From contig OZ022499.1 of assembly GCA_963989385.1 (NCBI GenBank), positions 37,572,866 to 37,636,865 on the forward strand: a DNA stretch of 64,000 bases, given 5' to 3'. Origin of the DNA: Ctena decussata (taxonomy: Eukaryota; Mollusca; Bivalvia; Lucinida; Lucinidae). The translations under genes and the position numbers were made by a program. The notes beneath the pieces are model-generated. The model had not been told where the DNA came from, searched no databases, and saw only the letters and a list, made by a program, of their open reading frames with translations. Shown here one piece after another: positions 47,335-57,087 of the stretch (positions are counted from its first letter, which is position 1; every line of letters begins with the position of its first letter).

Positions 47335-48987
47335 AACACGACCAAGGACAATGATGTTGATGTGGATGATGACAACGGCGATGGTCTTCATGGGAATATT
47401 ATTAACAGTGTTAATAATATCGGCTTGAAGACCATCGCCGTTGTTATCATCGCAATCAACATCTTTGATATTGTTATTAATATGTACTTCAACGTTGTTT
47501 ACATCGCCATCGACATAATTGTCACTTTCAGTAGTACGCCCTTGTAGGCCATCCCCGTTGTTATCATTGCCATCAACATCATTGTTAATAATATGTACTT
47601 GAAGGCCTTTGCCGATGTTTTCATCGCCATCGACACCATTGTAAATAATGTGTATCTGAAGACCATCGCCGTTGATATCATCGCCATCGAAATCTTTGCT
47701 AATAATATGTAATTGAAGACCATCGACGTTTTCTTCGTCGCCATCGACATCATTGTAAATAGTATGTATTTGAAGACCATCGCCGTTGATTTCATCGCCA
47801 TCGAAATCATTGTTAATAATATGTACTTGAAAACCATCGCCGTATTCTTCATCGCCATTGACATCATTGTAAATAATATGTACCTGAAAAACATCGCCGT
47901 TGTTATCACCGACATTAACATCATTGCCATTGTTATTAATTATTGCTTGAAGACCATCGCCGTTGTTATCATCGTAAGTAACATCATGGTAAATAATATG
48001 TATGTGAAGACCTCCGCCGTTGTTTTCATCGCCATCGAAACCATTGTTAATAATATGTACTTGAAGACCTTCGCCGTTGTTTTCATCGCCAACAAGATCA
48101 TAGTATTAATAATTTGCGCTTGAAGACCATCGCTGTTGTAATCATTGCAAACAACATCATAGTGTTAAAATATGTACTTGAAGGTCTTTGCCGTTGTTTT
48201 CATCTTCAACAATATCATTGATAATAATATGCGCTTGAAGACCGTCTCTGGTGTTATCATCGCCATCGAAGTCATTGTTTATAATATGTACTTGAAGACC
48301 TTCGCCTTTGTTTTTATCGCTAACAACATCATAGTGTCAATAATAAAATGCGCTTGAAGACCATCGCTGTTGCAATTATTGCGAACAACATCATAGTATT
48401 AATAATATGTACTTCAAGACCTTCGCCATTGTTTTTATCTTCAACGACATCATAGTGTTAGTAATATGCTCACTATTCCTTAAAGACCATCGCAGTTGTT
48501 ATCGTTGCAAACAACATCATAGTGTTTATAATATGTACTTGAAGACCATCGCCGTTGTTTTCATCTTCAACAACATTATTGATAATAATATGCGCTTGAA
48601 GACCATCGCTGTTGTTATCATCGCCATCGAAGTCATTTTTAATAATATGTACATGAAGACCTTCGCCGTTGTTTTCATCGCTAACAACATCATAGTGTTA
48701 ATAATAAAATGCGCTTGAAGACCATCGCTGTTGTAATCATTGCTAACAACATCATCGTATTAATAATATGTACTTCAAGACCTTCGCCGTTGTTATCATC
48801 GCCATCGACATTATTGTTAATAATATGTACTTGAAGACCTTCGCCGTTGATATCGCCATCGACATCATTGTGAATAGTAGGCTCCTGAAGACCTTCGCTG
48901 TTGTTATCATCGCCAATAACATCATCGTTTTAATAATATGCGATTGAATACCATCGCTTTTGTTATCATCGCCATTGAAATCATTGT
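47335..48987 (+). repeat. 57-bp minisatellite (19-codon period), main block, with an inverted start
   Basis: The consensus unit begins ATGTACTTGAAGACCATCGC, followed by CGTTGTTATCATCGCCATCG and ACATCATTGTTAATAAT. About 28-29 units, diverged by substitutions and small indels. The period is a multiple of three, so several frames stay open for a few units: plus MYLKTIAVVIIAIDIIVNN (hydrophobic), and on the minus strand the acidic IINNDVDGDDNNGDGLQVH. The first unit (47337-47380) is inverted relative to the rest, so the array starts with a palindromic junction near 47410. Confidence 0.9.
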
Positions 48988-48994
48988 TTATTTA

Positions 48995-49755
48995 GTCTGT
49001 TTGCTCCCAATTGCAAACGTCATCCCCAGTATTTTCTCAAAATTGGTGAGAGGTAGAAGATTCTCGAATTGCTCATTCTTAATTTTCATCCTATACATAA
49101 CAAATTCATAATTTTGCAGAAATGTGAGGCTTTGCATAAAAAAGTTTCTATACAAAAAAAAGGACCTAAGATATGTCATTTTCTCCTCTTATTTACAAGG
49201 GAGTAAAAGTTGGCTGTTGGAATTCCCGTTTAGTTTTACGTATTAGAGCATGTGACAAATGTATGCTATCCCTAGCACAAAATTTTTATAATTAATTGAA
49301 ATTTTATTTTGAATCCATTTTTTCTACTTTTTGTTTCACCCATATATTATCAAACATTCACTTTTTACTCGCAAAATAATATAATAGTTCGATGTTAATT
49401 TACAACATAGTATCACCTGACCAGTGATATCATGCGTTACGCGTGCGGGCAGGTGAATACATTTTACTATCTCATTCATATACGCCCACACCTGTAGCAA
49501 ACAACGAGTTAACGCTATTGCCTATCAACAATATTTTGCTGTTCTAACAAGCATACGACGCCCCTCAGTGAAACTGCTCAGTTTTTGCATTACTGTTAAT
49601 GGAAATATTTTACAAAAGCATCCAAAAAAATTTGAGTTTTCATATTCTGTTATGTATAGTTATAGGAATCATTAAGACATTAGAACAGTTGATGAAACTT
49701 TCATCGTTTTCGAGAAAATAAGCGAAACCACGTTTGCACTAGGGAGCAAACGGAC
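48995..49755. mobile_element. 761-bp TIR element inserted in the minisatellite, TA flanks
   Basis: Left end GTCTGTTTGCTCCCAATTGC and right-end complement GTCCGTTTGCTCCCTAGTGC, both then AAACGT (26-bp TIR). TA on each side (48993-48994 and 49756-49757). The 57-bp array resumes directly on the right side. The interior is AT-rich; a 63-codon minus-strand frame starts inside the TIR and has no recognised motif. TA use suggests the Tc1/mariner superfamily, but this is not established. Confidence 0.8.
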
Positions 49756-49757
49756 TA

Positions 49758-50265
49758 TACTATGGGCTTGAAGACCTTTGCTGTTGTTTTCATCACCAAT
49801 AACATCATAGTAAATAATGTGCACTTGAAGACCATCGTTATTGTTATCATCGTCATCAACATTGTCAGTGTTAATATTATGTACTTGAAGACAATCGCCG
49901 TTGTTATCATCGCCAATAACATAATTGTTAATAATATGTACCTAAACACCATTGCCGCTGTTACCATCGCCATCGAAATCATTGTTAATTATATGTACTT
50001 GAAGGCCTTCGCTGTGCTTCATCGCAAACAACTGCATTGCTAATATTATGCGCTTGAAGACCATCGCAGTTGGTATCATCGCCATCGAAATCATTGATAG
50101 TAATAAGTATTTGAAGACCTTTGCTATTGTTTTCATCGCCATCGAAATTATTGACAATAATCTGTTCTTGAACACCATCGCTGTTGTTATCATCGCCATC
50201 GAAATTATTTGCGCTTGAAGACCATCACTGTTGTTATCATCGCCATCAACATTATTGTCATTATG
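49758..50265 (+). repeat. 57-bp minisatellite, second block
   Basis: About nine more units of the same array, starting GGGCTTGAAGACCTTTGC and ending in a unit truncated at ATTATTGTCATTATG. Same orientation as the main block, from which it was separated by the TIR element at 48995-49755. Confidence 0.9.
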
Positions 50266-50402
50266 GTAGGGATACATCAATACAGATATTTATATCTCTG
50301 ACATGATATAAATTTTCAATGAACACCAACATTTTCTTAACTGGCGTTGAATTAATATATTTACTTTATTTTATCGTGGTTATTTTCCTTTTTTTCTAGC
50401 AG

Positions 50403-50567
50403 TTAGAAGGCGACTTGCTTTTAAAGTCATTACCTCCAACCTGTGCTCTTGCAGGCCTATTTGCACCATCAAGTAACACACTGGAAGCCGTGTCTCAGCA
50501 GACTGAGGTCCGGAGCGGACTGAAAGATAAAAATATGGACGGGAATAATCTTTTAAATCCTTATTAG
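50403..50567 (+). CDS. Candidate 3'-terminal coding exon, unidentified
   Basis: A strong polypyrimidine tract and acceptor (ttattttcctttttttctagcag, AG at 50401-50402) is followed at once by 54 sense codons and TAG (50565-50567). The peptide starts LEGDLLLKSLPPTCALAGLF and ends KDKNMDGNNLLNPY: mixed composition, unlike translated AT-rich junk. GC content is visibly higher than in the flanks. No domain recognised. A possible AATAAA-type signal occurs at about 50838. A minus-strand frame (50380-50643) covers the same bases and is the alternative. The upstream exon was not found. Confidence 0.35.
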   Translation, partial: LEGDLLLKSLPPTCALAGLFAPSSNTLEAVSQQTEVRSGLKDKNMDGNNLLNPY

Positions 50568-50896
50568 AACTATACAGTTGTCTAAAAATCCTGGACTTTT
50601 TTTTAAAATGCGGTTGTTTCTTTATGTTACGGAAAACTTCCATAATTGTTTCACAAAATGACTGTCTTTGAACATTTTACTGATGCAATGAACAATATGT
50701 CAGTGACCATAATACTGCCAAAATTACTACCCTGACTTTTAGATTTACACTTCATCTATTTTCAGAGATTTTCCGCAAATCTATACATATCCAGTGTTTA
50801 ACAATCCATTATATTGCCCAGAATTCTTACCAAATTAATAAATGTCATTGTAAAGTATGCCTAGAAGAGAAACAAAAACAATCTGTACAGAGATAT

Positions 50897-51132
50897 GAGC
50901 CGCGACACGAGAAAACCAACAATGTGGTTGTGCGCCAAGCGCAGACTCAGTTCAGCCAGGGCATCCGCCAAGTCCGATTAGACTCTTCGTTAATTGCTCA
51001 AAGGGTAGCTAAGAGTCTAGGCTACCTCCATGCGGACAGCGAAGGCTCTGATCAGACTGGGCGGATGCCCAGTCTGATCTGAGTCTGCGCTGGGCGCACA
51101 ACCACATTGTTGGTTTTGTCGTGTCGCGGCTC
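50897..51132 (-). mobile_element. PAL-1 fold-back MITE, full copy with ATAT duplication
   Basis: Reverse-sense centre (AAAGGGTAGCTAAGAGTCTA). Flanked by ATAT on both sides (50893-50896 and 51133-51136). Ends intact. Confidence 0.95.
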
Positions 51133-52006
51133 ATATATTCTTAATTTGGTTAAATGTCCTTAATACATGTCTGCCAAATGTGTGAAGGTCCGAAACATTT
51201 TTTTCGGAAAACATAAAAAATAAAATGAGTAATATGTACTTAAGCAAAAGGAGGAAGATACAGCCTGGTTATCTGGTAACTGGCTGTCTGATCCACAGTT
51301 AAATTTATTAACAATTATGATAGATTATGACTATTTTTTTCTTTAGTTTTCAAGCAATATAAATATAAACAGCATCAAGCGCAAATGGACAACGGTTTTT
51401 TTAAACACACTGTAAGCCTCAGGGGTGGGATCACTAGACTGTGTCAGAAGAAAAGGCTTAATTCGATTGTAGCTGGAAATTATTACATACTAGCATCTAC
51501 AATTATCTTATTCAATTTTAGAATCTTGTGGAAACGTTACCACAGACAGAGTACCTAGCATAACCTGATGTTTTCTGGTCATGGGCACAATCAACGGTTC
51601 TATCTGACCTTGACAGGCAAGGTAAACAAAGTGATAATAAAATTTTTCAGCAAAACTCTGGAGCAATATCAAATATAGTTTTCGCATAAATCAAGCCATC
51701 CAGATATTATGATCTGATATGAAATTTTAGATCTATGACAATTCCTGAAGCATCGGTCACCAAGGGGTCGTCACGATTCTGTTTAAAATCTGAGCCAGAA
51801 AAGTAAAGGAGCCTAAGCATCGACAGAATCCAACTGCGCATTGTGAAACTATGAGACATAAAACAAAAACTCTAATCCAAACTGTAACAATCTTGTGTTC
51901 CTGAACTTGATCCAAAGGTGACCTAGCAGGTATTGTTGGTACTCCATAGGCCTGCATCATCCATCATTTGCAATCGTAAAAGAACCGTAAGTATAATTCC
52001 ATAATT
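51133..52006. other. Unassigned stretch
   Basis: No gene or repeat recognised between two PAL-1 copies. Confidence 0.4.
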
Positions 52007-52239
52007 GAGCCGCGACACGACACCAACAATGTGGTTGTGCGCCCAGCGCAGACTCAGATCAGCCTGGGCATCCGCCCAGTCTGACCAGAGTCTTCGCTGT
52101 CCGCATGGAGGTAGCTTAGACCCTTAGCTACCCTTTAAGCGATTAGCAAAGAGTCTGATCAGACTGGGTGGATACCCAGGCTGATCTGAGTCTGCACTGC
52201 GTGCACAACCACATTGTTGGTTTTGTCGTGTCGCGGCTC
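52007..52239 (+). mobile_element. PAL-1 fold-back MITE, full copy
   Basis: Forward-sense centre (GGAGGTAGCTTAGACCCTTA). Five bases are missing near the left end (CGACACGACACCAACAA). Flanks AATT and ATAT. Confidence 0.95.
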
Positions 52240-53191
52240 ATATATACTTTACCATAATAGATTCTGGTATATAACACCTATATAACGACCATAAAACAAT
52301 AAAGTATGGATATAAACAATGCAGTAGGCTCATTCTACAGAACTGATTTGTTTTCTTCTATATGTCAAGGTACATCTTATCAAACTTGTCATAAGTTTCG
52401 ACAGCAATCAATGTCTATGGCGCGATTGGCGGCGTTGTCATAAGTAGCTCAAAATCCAAACTTAAAACTATTTTTATGCTGTTCAAAGAAAGGATAAATA
52501 AATAAAATAAAAATACATGAATAAAAATACATGTAATGCTTACAATAAGCTCAAGCTCTCTTCTAGTGCCAAAGTATTTCAAACAGGTTTCATAGAAGTG
52601 CAAAATAAATCCAAAAAACGTGAAAATATACTCAAGTCTGTAGGAAAACTTACTTTGTGGTATTACTTTTGGCCGTCTTGTCTGTATAGGCCTACAGAAA
52701 ACTTTAACCAAAACTTTCTAAGTCCATGACCTTGGCCTAAATTTTACCGGACGGTGTATTATAAGTAGTGTGTCAAACATTTGACTGGTATCTAAAAGAG
52801 CCATCAGCAGGTTCAAGACATATGGATCTATAAAAAATCTAAAATGCAAACTCTGATTCCAACTTGAACGCAGTTGCTGACGTTAGGTTGACAACAGTCG
52901 CTCTTAATGTACTTCGTACTGTTGAACAAAAAGATGCTAAGTTTAGGGCGTCTAGAAATGTCACTTACCCCTCTCAAATAAATAAACAGATCATATGGAT
53001 AGAATAATTACGTTTTTACTGCGCTTTAAATTTCTATTATAATTCATAGCCATACCTTCGGCATTTGCTTTTCGAAGAAGACGCAATAATCTTTCACAAA
53101 ATAGAAAATTTATATTGAAAGTGTCGGAGGTCCTGTAATGACTTCAAATGTCAGTTTATGTAACAGATAACAGAAGGAAATGTGCATAATT
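52240..53191. other. Unassigned stretch
   Basis: Frames at 52415-52711 (-) and 52517-52729 (+) overlap and lack motifs. Nothing else recognised. Confidence 0.4.
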
Positions 53192-53427
53192 GAGCCACGA
53201 CACGAGAAAACCAACAAAGTGGTTTTGTGCCCAGCGCAGACTCAGATCAGCCTGAGCATCCGCCCAGTCTGATCAGATCCTTTCCTAAGCGCTTAAAGGG
53301 TAGCTAAGTGTCTAAGCTACCTCCATGCGGACAGTGAAGTGTCTGATCAGACTGAGTAGATGCCCAGGCTGATCTGAGTCTGCGCTGGGCACATAACCAC
53401 TTTGTTGGTTTTCTCGTGTCACGACTC
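53192..53427 (-). mobile_element. PAL-1 fold-back MITE, full copy
   Basis: Reverse-sense centre (AAAGGGTAGCTAAGTGTCTA). Ends GAGCCACGACACGA and TCGTGTCACGACTC, carrying matching substitutions at the two ends, so terminal pairing is kept. Confidence 0.95.
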
Positions 53428-54099
53428 ATATTTTATCTATATGCATCGGATAATATTGATTACCTTTATGCAGGAATGTGTATCTGTACTTGATCTATAC
53501 AGTTCTGAAAATTATTACCCTACGTGTTACAATTTCTAAGTTGATTTTAAGTTGAATGGACTTGCTTTCAGAAGAAGCAACTCCGCCAACATGGCCAATC
53601 TGTTCCTCTTTATTTGGTGATGAATTAAACTCTATCCATCACTTCATATTCTGTCATTAATAATTATCAAGGACAAAACTACGCGTAACCCTTGCAATTA
53701 GCTGCGCATTATCGTTTTCTTTAGAAGTTTGAGATAATTCTACATTCCAAAAGAAATTCTAAAGAAAATTCTATATTTATGACATTTATAGCGACAAATG
53801 GCAAAAACGTCAAAGATTGTGCTTCTTTAAGTAGCAATAAGCATACTTATACCAGTTTAGTGCAACACATGTGTACGTCTGCATTTTTTTCGTTTTTCAG
53901 TGCCACTTACCATAACCCCAAAAAGTTTTTAAATAAAGGTGAGGGGCAGATCTCGGCAGACAACAAGCATCCCCGGCTAAGCATATGTTTACCGTCGAAA
54001 TCCGCTAGATAGAACAGCCATACTAAAAACTTCTTGAGCAAATTGGATTAAACTTCTGAAATTGTAAAAACATAATAAGATGTTATGTCACAAATAAAA

Positions 54100-54290
54100 C
54101 TATGGTTCCCAAGGTCATGGTCATAATCAGGGGTCAGAGATCAGATTATGTCTTCAAACTGACCCGGACCTGCTGAAATTCATCGAATTTCACAGAAAGG
54201 TATAGCATGATATAAAGGTATCTCGCTTGCATGATTTGGGATTCCATGCCCAAGGTGAAGGTCATGATCAGGTCCCAAAGGCCAGTTAAA
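54100..54290 (+). repeat. Two diverged units of a 'caaggtcatggtcat' repeat
   Basis: Blocks 'ggttcccaaggtcatggtcataatcaggggtcag' (about 54102) and 'gcccaaggtgaaggtcatgatcaggtcc' (about 54248) are 140-145 bp apart. A typical molluscan non-coding repeat. It spreads into flanking degenerate sequence. Confidence 0.5.
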
Positions 54291-54363
54291 TGGGCGTTCA
54301 GGGACATTTGTTACATACTGTAACATTTCTTGCCCCTCTTTAAATTTGAACAAGTTTTTGTGC

Positions 54364-54449
54364 CCTATCAGACGCTACATTAACCCCATTCATGCCGTAA
54401 AAAGGATACTAGAAAAGTGCGGCGTCTGATCAGAGTCTACACTATTTGC
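54364..54449. repeat. Degenerate hairpin of the GCAAA...TTTGC family
   Basis: CCTATCAGACGC and GCGTCTGATCAG pair across a loop of about 45 bp. The right side continues AGTCTACACTATTTGCA as in the hairpin at 46046-46121, but the left outer part is lost. Confidence 0.5.
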
Positions 54450-54528
54450 ATAAAATTTAAAACAATTCCTTTTCAATAAACCTAATGAAAAAAATACAAA
54501 TGAAAGGATGAATGAACTCATCTAATTT

Positions 54529-54763
54529 GAGCCGCGACGCGAGAAAACCAACAAAGTGGTTGCGCGCCTATCGCAGACTCAGATCAGGCTGGACATCCGC
54601 CTAGACTGAGCAGAGTATTCACTAACTGCTTAAAGGGTAGCTAAGGGTCTAAGCTACCTCCATGCGGACAGCGAAGACTCTGATCAGACTGGGCGGATGC
54701 CCAGGCTGATCTGAGTCTTCGCTGGACGCACGACCACATTGTTGGTTTTCTCGTGTCGCGGCT
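54529..54763 (-). mobile_element. PAL-1 fold-back MITE, full copy with ATTT duplication
   Basis: Reverse-sense centre (AAAGGGTAGCTAAGGGTCTA). Flanked by ATTT on both sides (54525-54528 and 54764-54767). Close to the family consensus. Confidence 0.95.
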
Positions 54764-55420
54764 CATTTATATTGATGGAAGAGTCCACCTAGAATAATTG
54801 GGCTAACCTGTTGGATGAATGGTATACAGTGCCGTGCCCTATAAGGTTGATCATATACATACGGAGAACGTTGCCTGAGTTAAGCATACGCTCAGTATAA
54901 TGTTATAAACGTGAAAATACCACCCACTTAACGTATGACAACGGATCAAAAAGATCAAAAAAGCGTCACTGATTTTAATAATATGTTTGTCACTGGAGAC
55001 AGGAAGATGTCATAAAAAGGCTTAGAAATGATGTATAAGTAAATGATTCTTGTTATAATATCACACAGTGTGTTTGAGGTTTTCTGTGGTTACCTGTCCG
55101 CATTGCCCTTTGTTTATATATATTGTATATCCTTAATTAAAGTAGCACATAAATATTAAGTAAAATTTTGCGACGGCGCTGTACCTTGTTGCATTTTATG
55201 TGCAGTATATTAATGCAACATGCATACAAAATAAAACAATATAATTTGATATATAAGCTGTAGACGATGTGTGTGTTCACATTTTGTCTTGATCAAAACC
55301 TGTCGGAGTCAAAGACACATGCGGAATATTGAGAGATCCCGGAGTATGAAACCATATGAGACCGAGGCAGTTTCGTTTTGCATTTTTATCCAGAAACAAA
55401 TATTCATAGAAACGTGGTAG
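54764..55420. other. Unassigned stretch
   Basis: No gene or repeat recognised. Confidence 0.4.
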
Positions 55421-55597
55421 CGGAGAGTCGGATAACTTCGGACATGGGGGGAAATTCGGACACTGACATTGTTTCCTTTATATGTCAGTTCTTTGGAATT
55501 AAAACAAAATTAAACGGGCAAACAGTGAAAATCCTGATACTGTTTGCCATGGTATGTCCGAATTTACCCGACTGTCCGAAGTTACCCGACTCTCCTC
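55421..55597. mobile_element. Fold-back MITE, about 177 bp, GAGAGTCGG.TAACTTCGGACA ends
   Basis: The left arm GGAGAGTCGGATAACTTCGG...GGAAATTCGGACA pairs with the right arm TGTCCGAATTTACCCGACTGTCCGAAGTTACCCGACTCTCC over about 45 bp. The centre contains a second hairpin, GGGCAAACAGT / ACTGTTTGCC. No coding meaning for the frames across it. Confidence 0.8.
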
Positions 55598-55939
55598 TAT
55601 GATGTAGCTAGATTGAACACTATCATGTTGAAATTAATTAAACTATATAAAGGGCTCAGGCCGTTTAAGTCCATGAGACAGAATTCATATGAAAATAACC
55701 TACAACCGAATGTACTTTGCATTCCGATAAGCATGGCAAATCACAATCGCCATGTTTACATGTTTACCCTGCCTACGTTATTACAGACCCTACTTTCGTT
55801 CGCGTAGTTTTACTTCCTACATTCTCCCGTAAACGATTCTGAACGGAGTGGTGGATTCAACTGCTGTGACTAGGAATAAAACACAATCCCTGTCCCTCAA
55901 TGACACAAAAAGTGAAGAAAACACATTTTTCATATCACA

Positions 55940-56000
55940 TTCAAAAGTTAGTGTATGTGTGTGTGTGTGTGGAAGGGGGAGGGGCGGGGGCGGCAGGCAG
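55940..56000 (+). repeat. (TG)n and G-rich simple sequence
   Basis: A (TG) run of about ten units is followed by a G-rich block (ggaagggggaggggcggggg) with quadruplex potential. Confidence 0.8.
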
Positions 56001-56036
56001 GGGTTAAGGTTTCAACTGGTGCAGCTCCAAGTACAT

Positions 56037-56242
56037 GAGTACATAAAGTGGTTGTGCGCCCAGCGCAGACTCATATCTGCCTGGACATCCGCCCAGTCTG
56101 ATCAGAGTCAACAATGACCGCATGCAGGTAGCTTAGACTGTTAGCTATTCTTTTAGCACGTAGCAAAGATTGTGGGCGGATGCTCAGGCTGATTTGAGTC
56201 TACGATGGGTGCACAACCACTTTCTTGGTTTTCTCGTGCTGA
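56037..56242 (+). mobile_element. PAL-1 fold-back MITE, decayed copy
   Basis: The left terminal part is nearly gone (GAGTACATAAAGTGG) and the right end stops at TTTTCTCGTGCTGAGAC. Forward-sense centre (GCAGGTAGCTTAGACTGTTA). The right arm has lost the CTGATCAGACT of its inner hairpin. Confidence 0.8.
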
Positions 56243-56851
56243 GACACCCTGTCTAACAGAGAGGAACTGCAACAAAGGTCTGCTTTTAAACAGTTTATAG
56301 TATTTGGGAAGAGAATTGGGGTAAATTATTTTTTTTGCATGCAACTTGCACTTACATGTAGTTCCAATAAAGCTCCGGAAGTAAACAGGTACCCGGTCCA
56401 TGTAGGGGCCTCCTAACCCACCAGCGAGGTACTGTGTATAATAACATCAAAACCTGATGACTATATATAATCTAAGCCTGAGTAATATCAATATCTGGAC
56501 CACGGTGAGCCCATGCAAAGATATTGGTGGTAGCACCAATCCTTGGTAATAGAGCGAAGGTGCCGTCATTTTGTTAGAAGGTCGACTCTCCGTCATGCAG
56601 CTGAGCGAGAAGCAAAGTTTTTGGTATGGTTTATATATTTATTTCTGACAAAAAGACACAAGAATATAATGCATTATATACGTACACAGGTATATCAAAG
56701 ATATACCCGGGCTATAAGTTCAATCTGTAGTAGTCAACTACTTGTGCAATACATATGCACACTCACATTAGGAATACGTCTATGCAAACCCATACAAGTG
56801 AAAAGACATGACCCTTTACTGAACTTCGGTAACCAGTTAATATCGACATTT
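56243..56851. other. Unassigned stretch
   Basis: An open frame from 56543 runs into the next PAL-1 copy; its end is transposon sequence. No gene called. Confidence 0.35.
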
Positions 56852-57087
56852 GAGCCGCGACGTGACAAAACCAACAATGTGGTTGTGCGCCCAGCGCAGA
56901 CTTAGATCAGCCTGGGCATCCGCCCAGTCTGATCAGTGTCTTCGCTGTCCGCATGAAGGTAGCTTAGACCCTTAGCTACCCTTTAAGCGCTTAGCGACGA
57001 TTCTGATCAGACTGGGCGGATGCCCAGGCTGATCTGAGTCTGCGCTGGGCGCACAACCACTTTGCTGGTTTTCTCGTGTCGCGGCTC
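56852..57087 (+). mobile_element. PAL-1 fold-back MITE, full copy near consensus
   Basis: Forward-sense centre (GAAGGTAGCTTAGACCCTTA). Both arm hairpins intact. Flanks ATTT and ATAT, one mismatch apart. A good type copy for the family. Confidence 0.95.

Noticed and set aside
47713..48123. Hydrophobic 136-codon frame MYLKTIAVVIIAIDII repeats
   Set aside because: By-product of a 57-bp tandem repeat; frame broken by indels in other units and an equally open antisense frame exists.
50043..50402. Possible splice from the last minisatellite unit (ATG|GTAGGG at 50266) to the exon at 50403
   Set aside because: The plus hydrophobic frame is broken by a frameshift in the last units (TGCGCTTGA), so the minisatellite cannot supply a coherent upstream exon in that phase.
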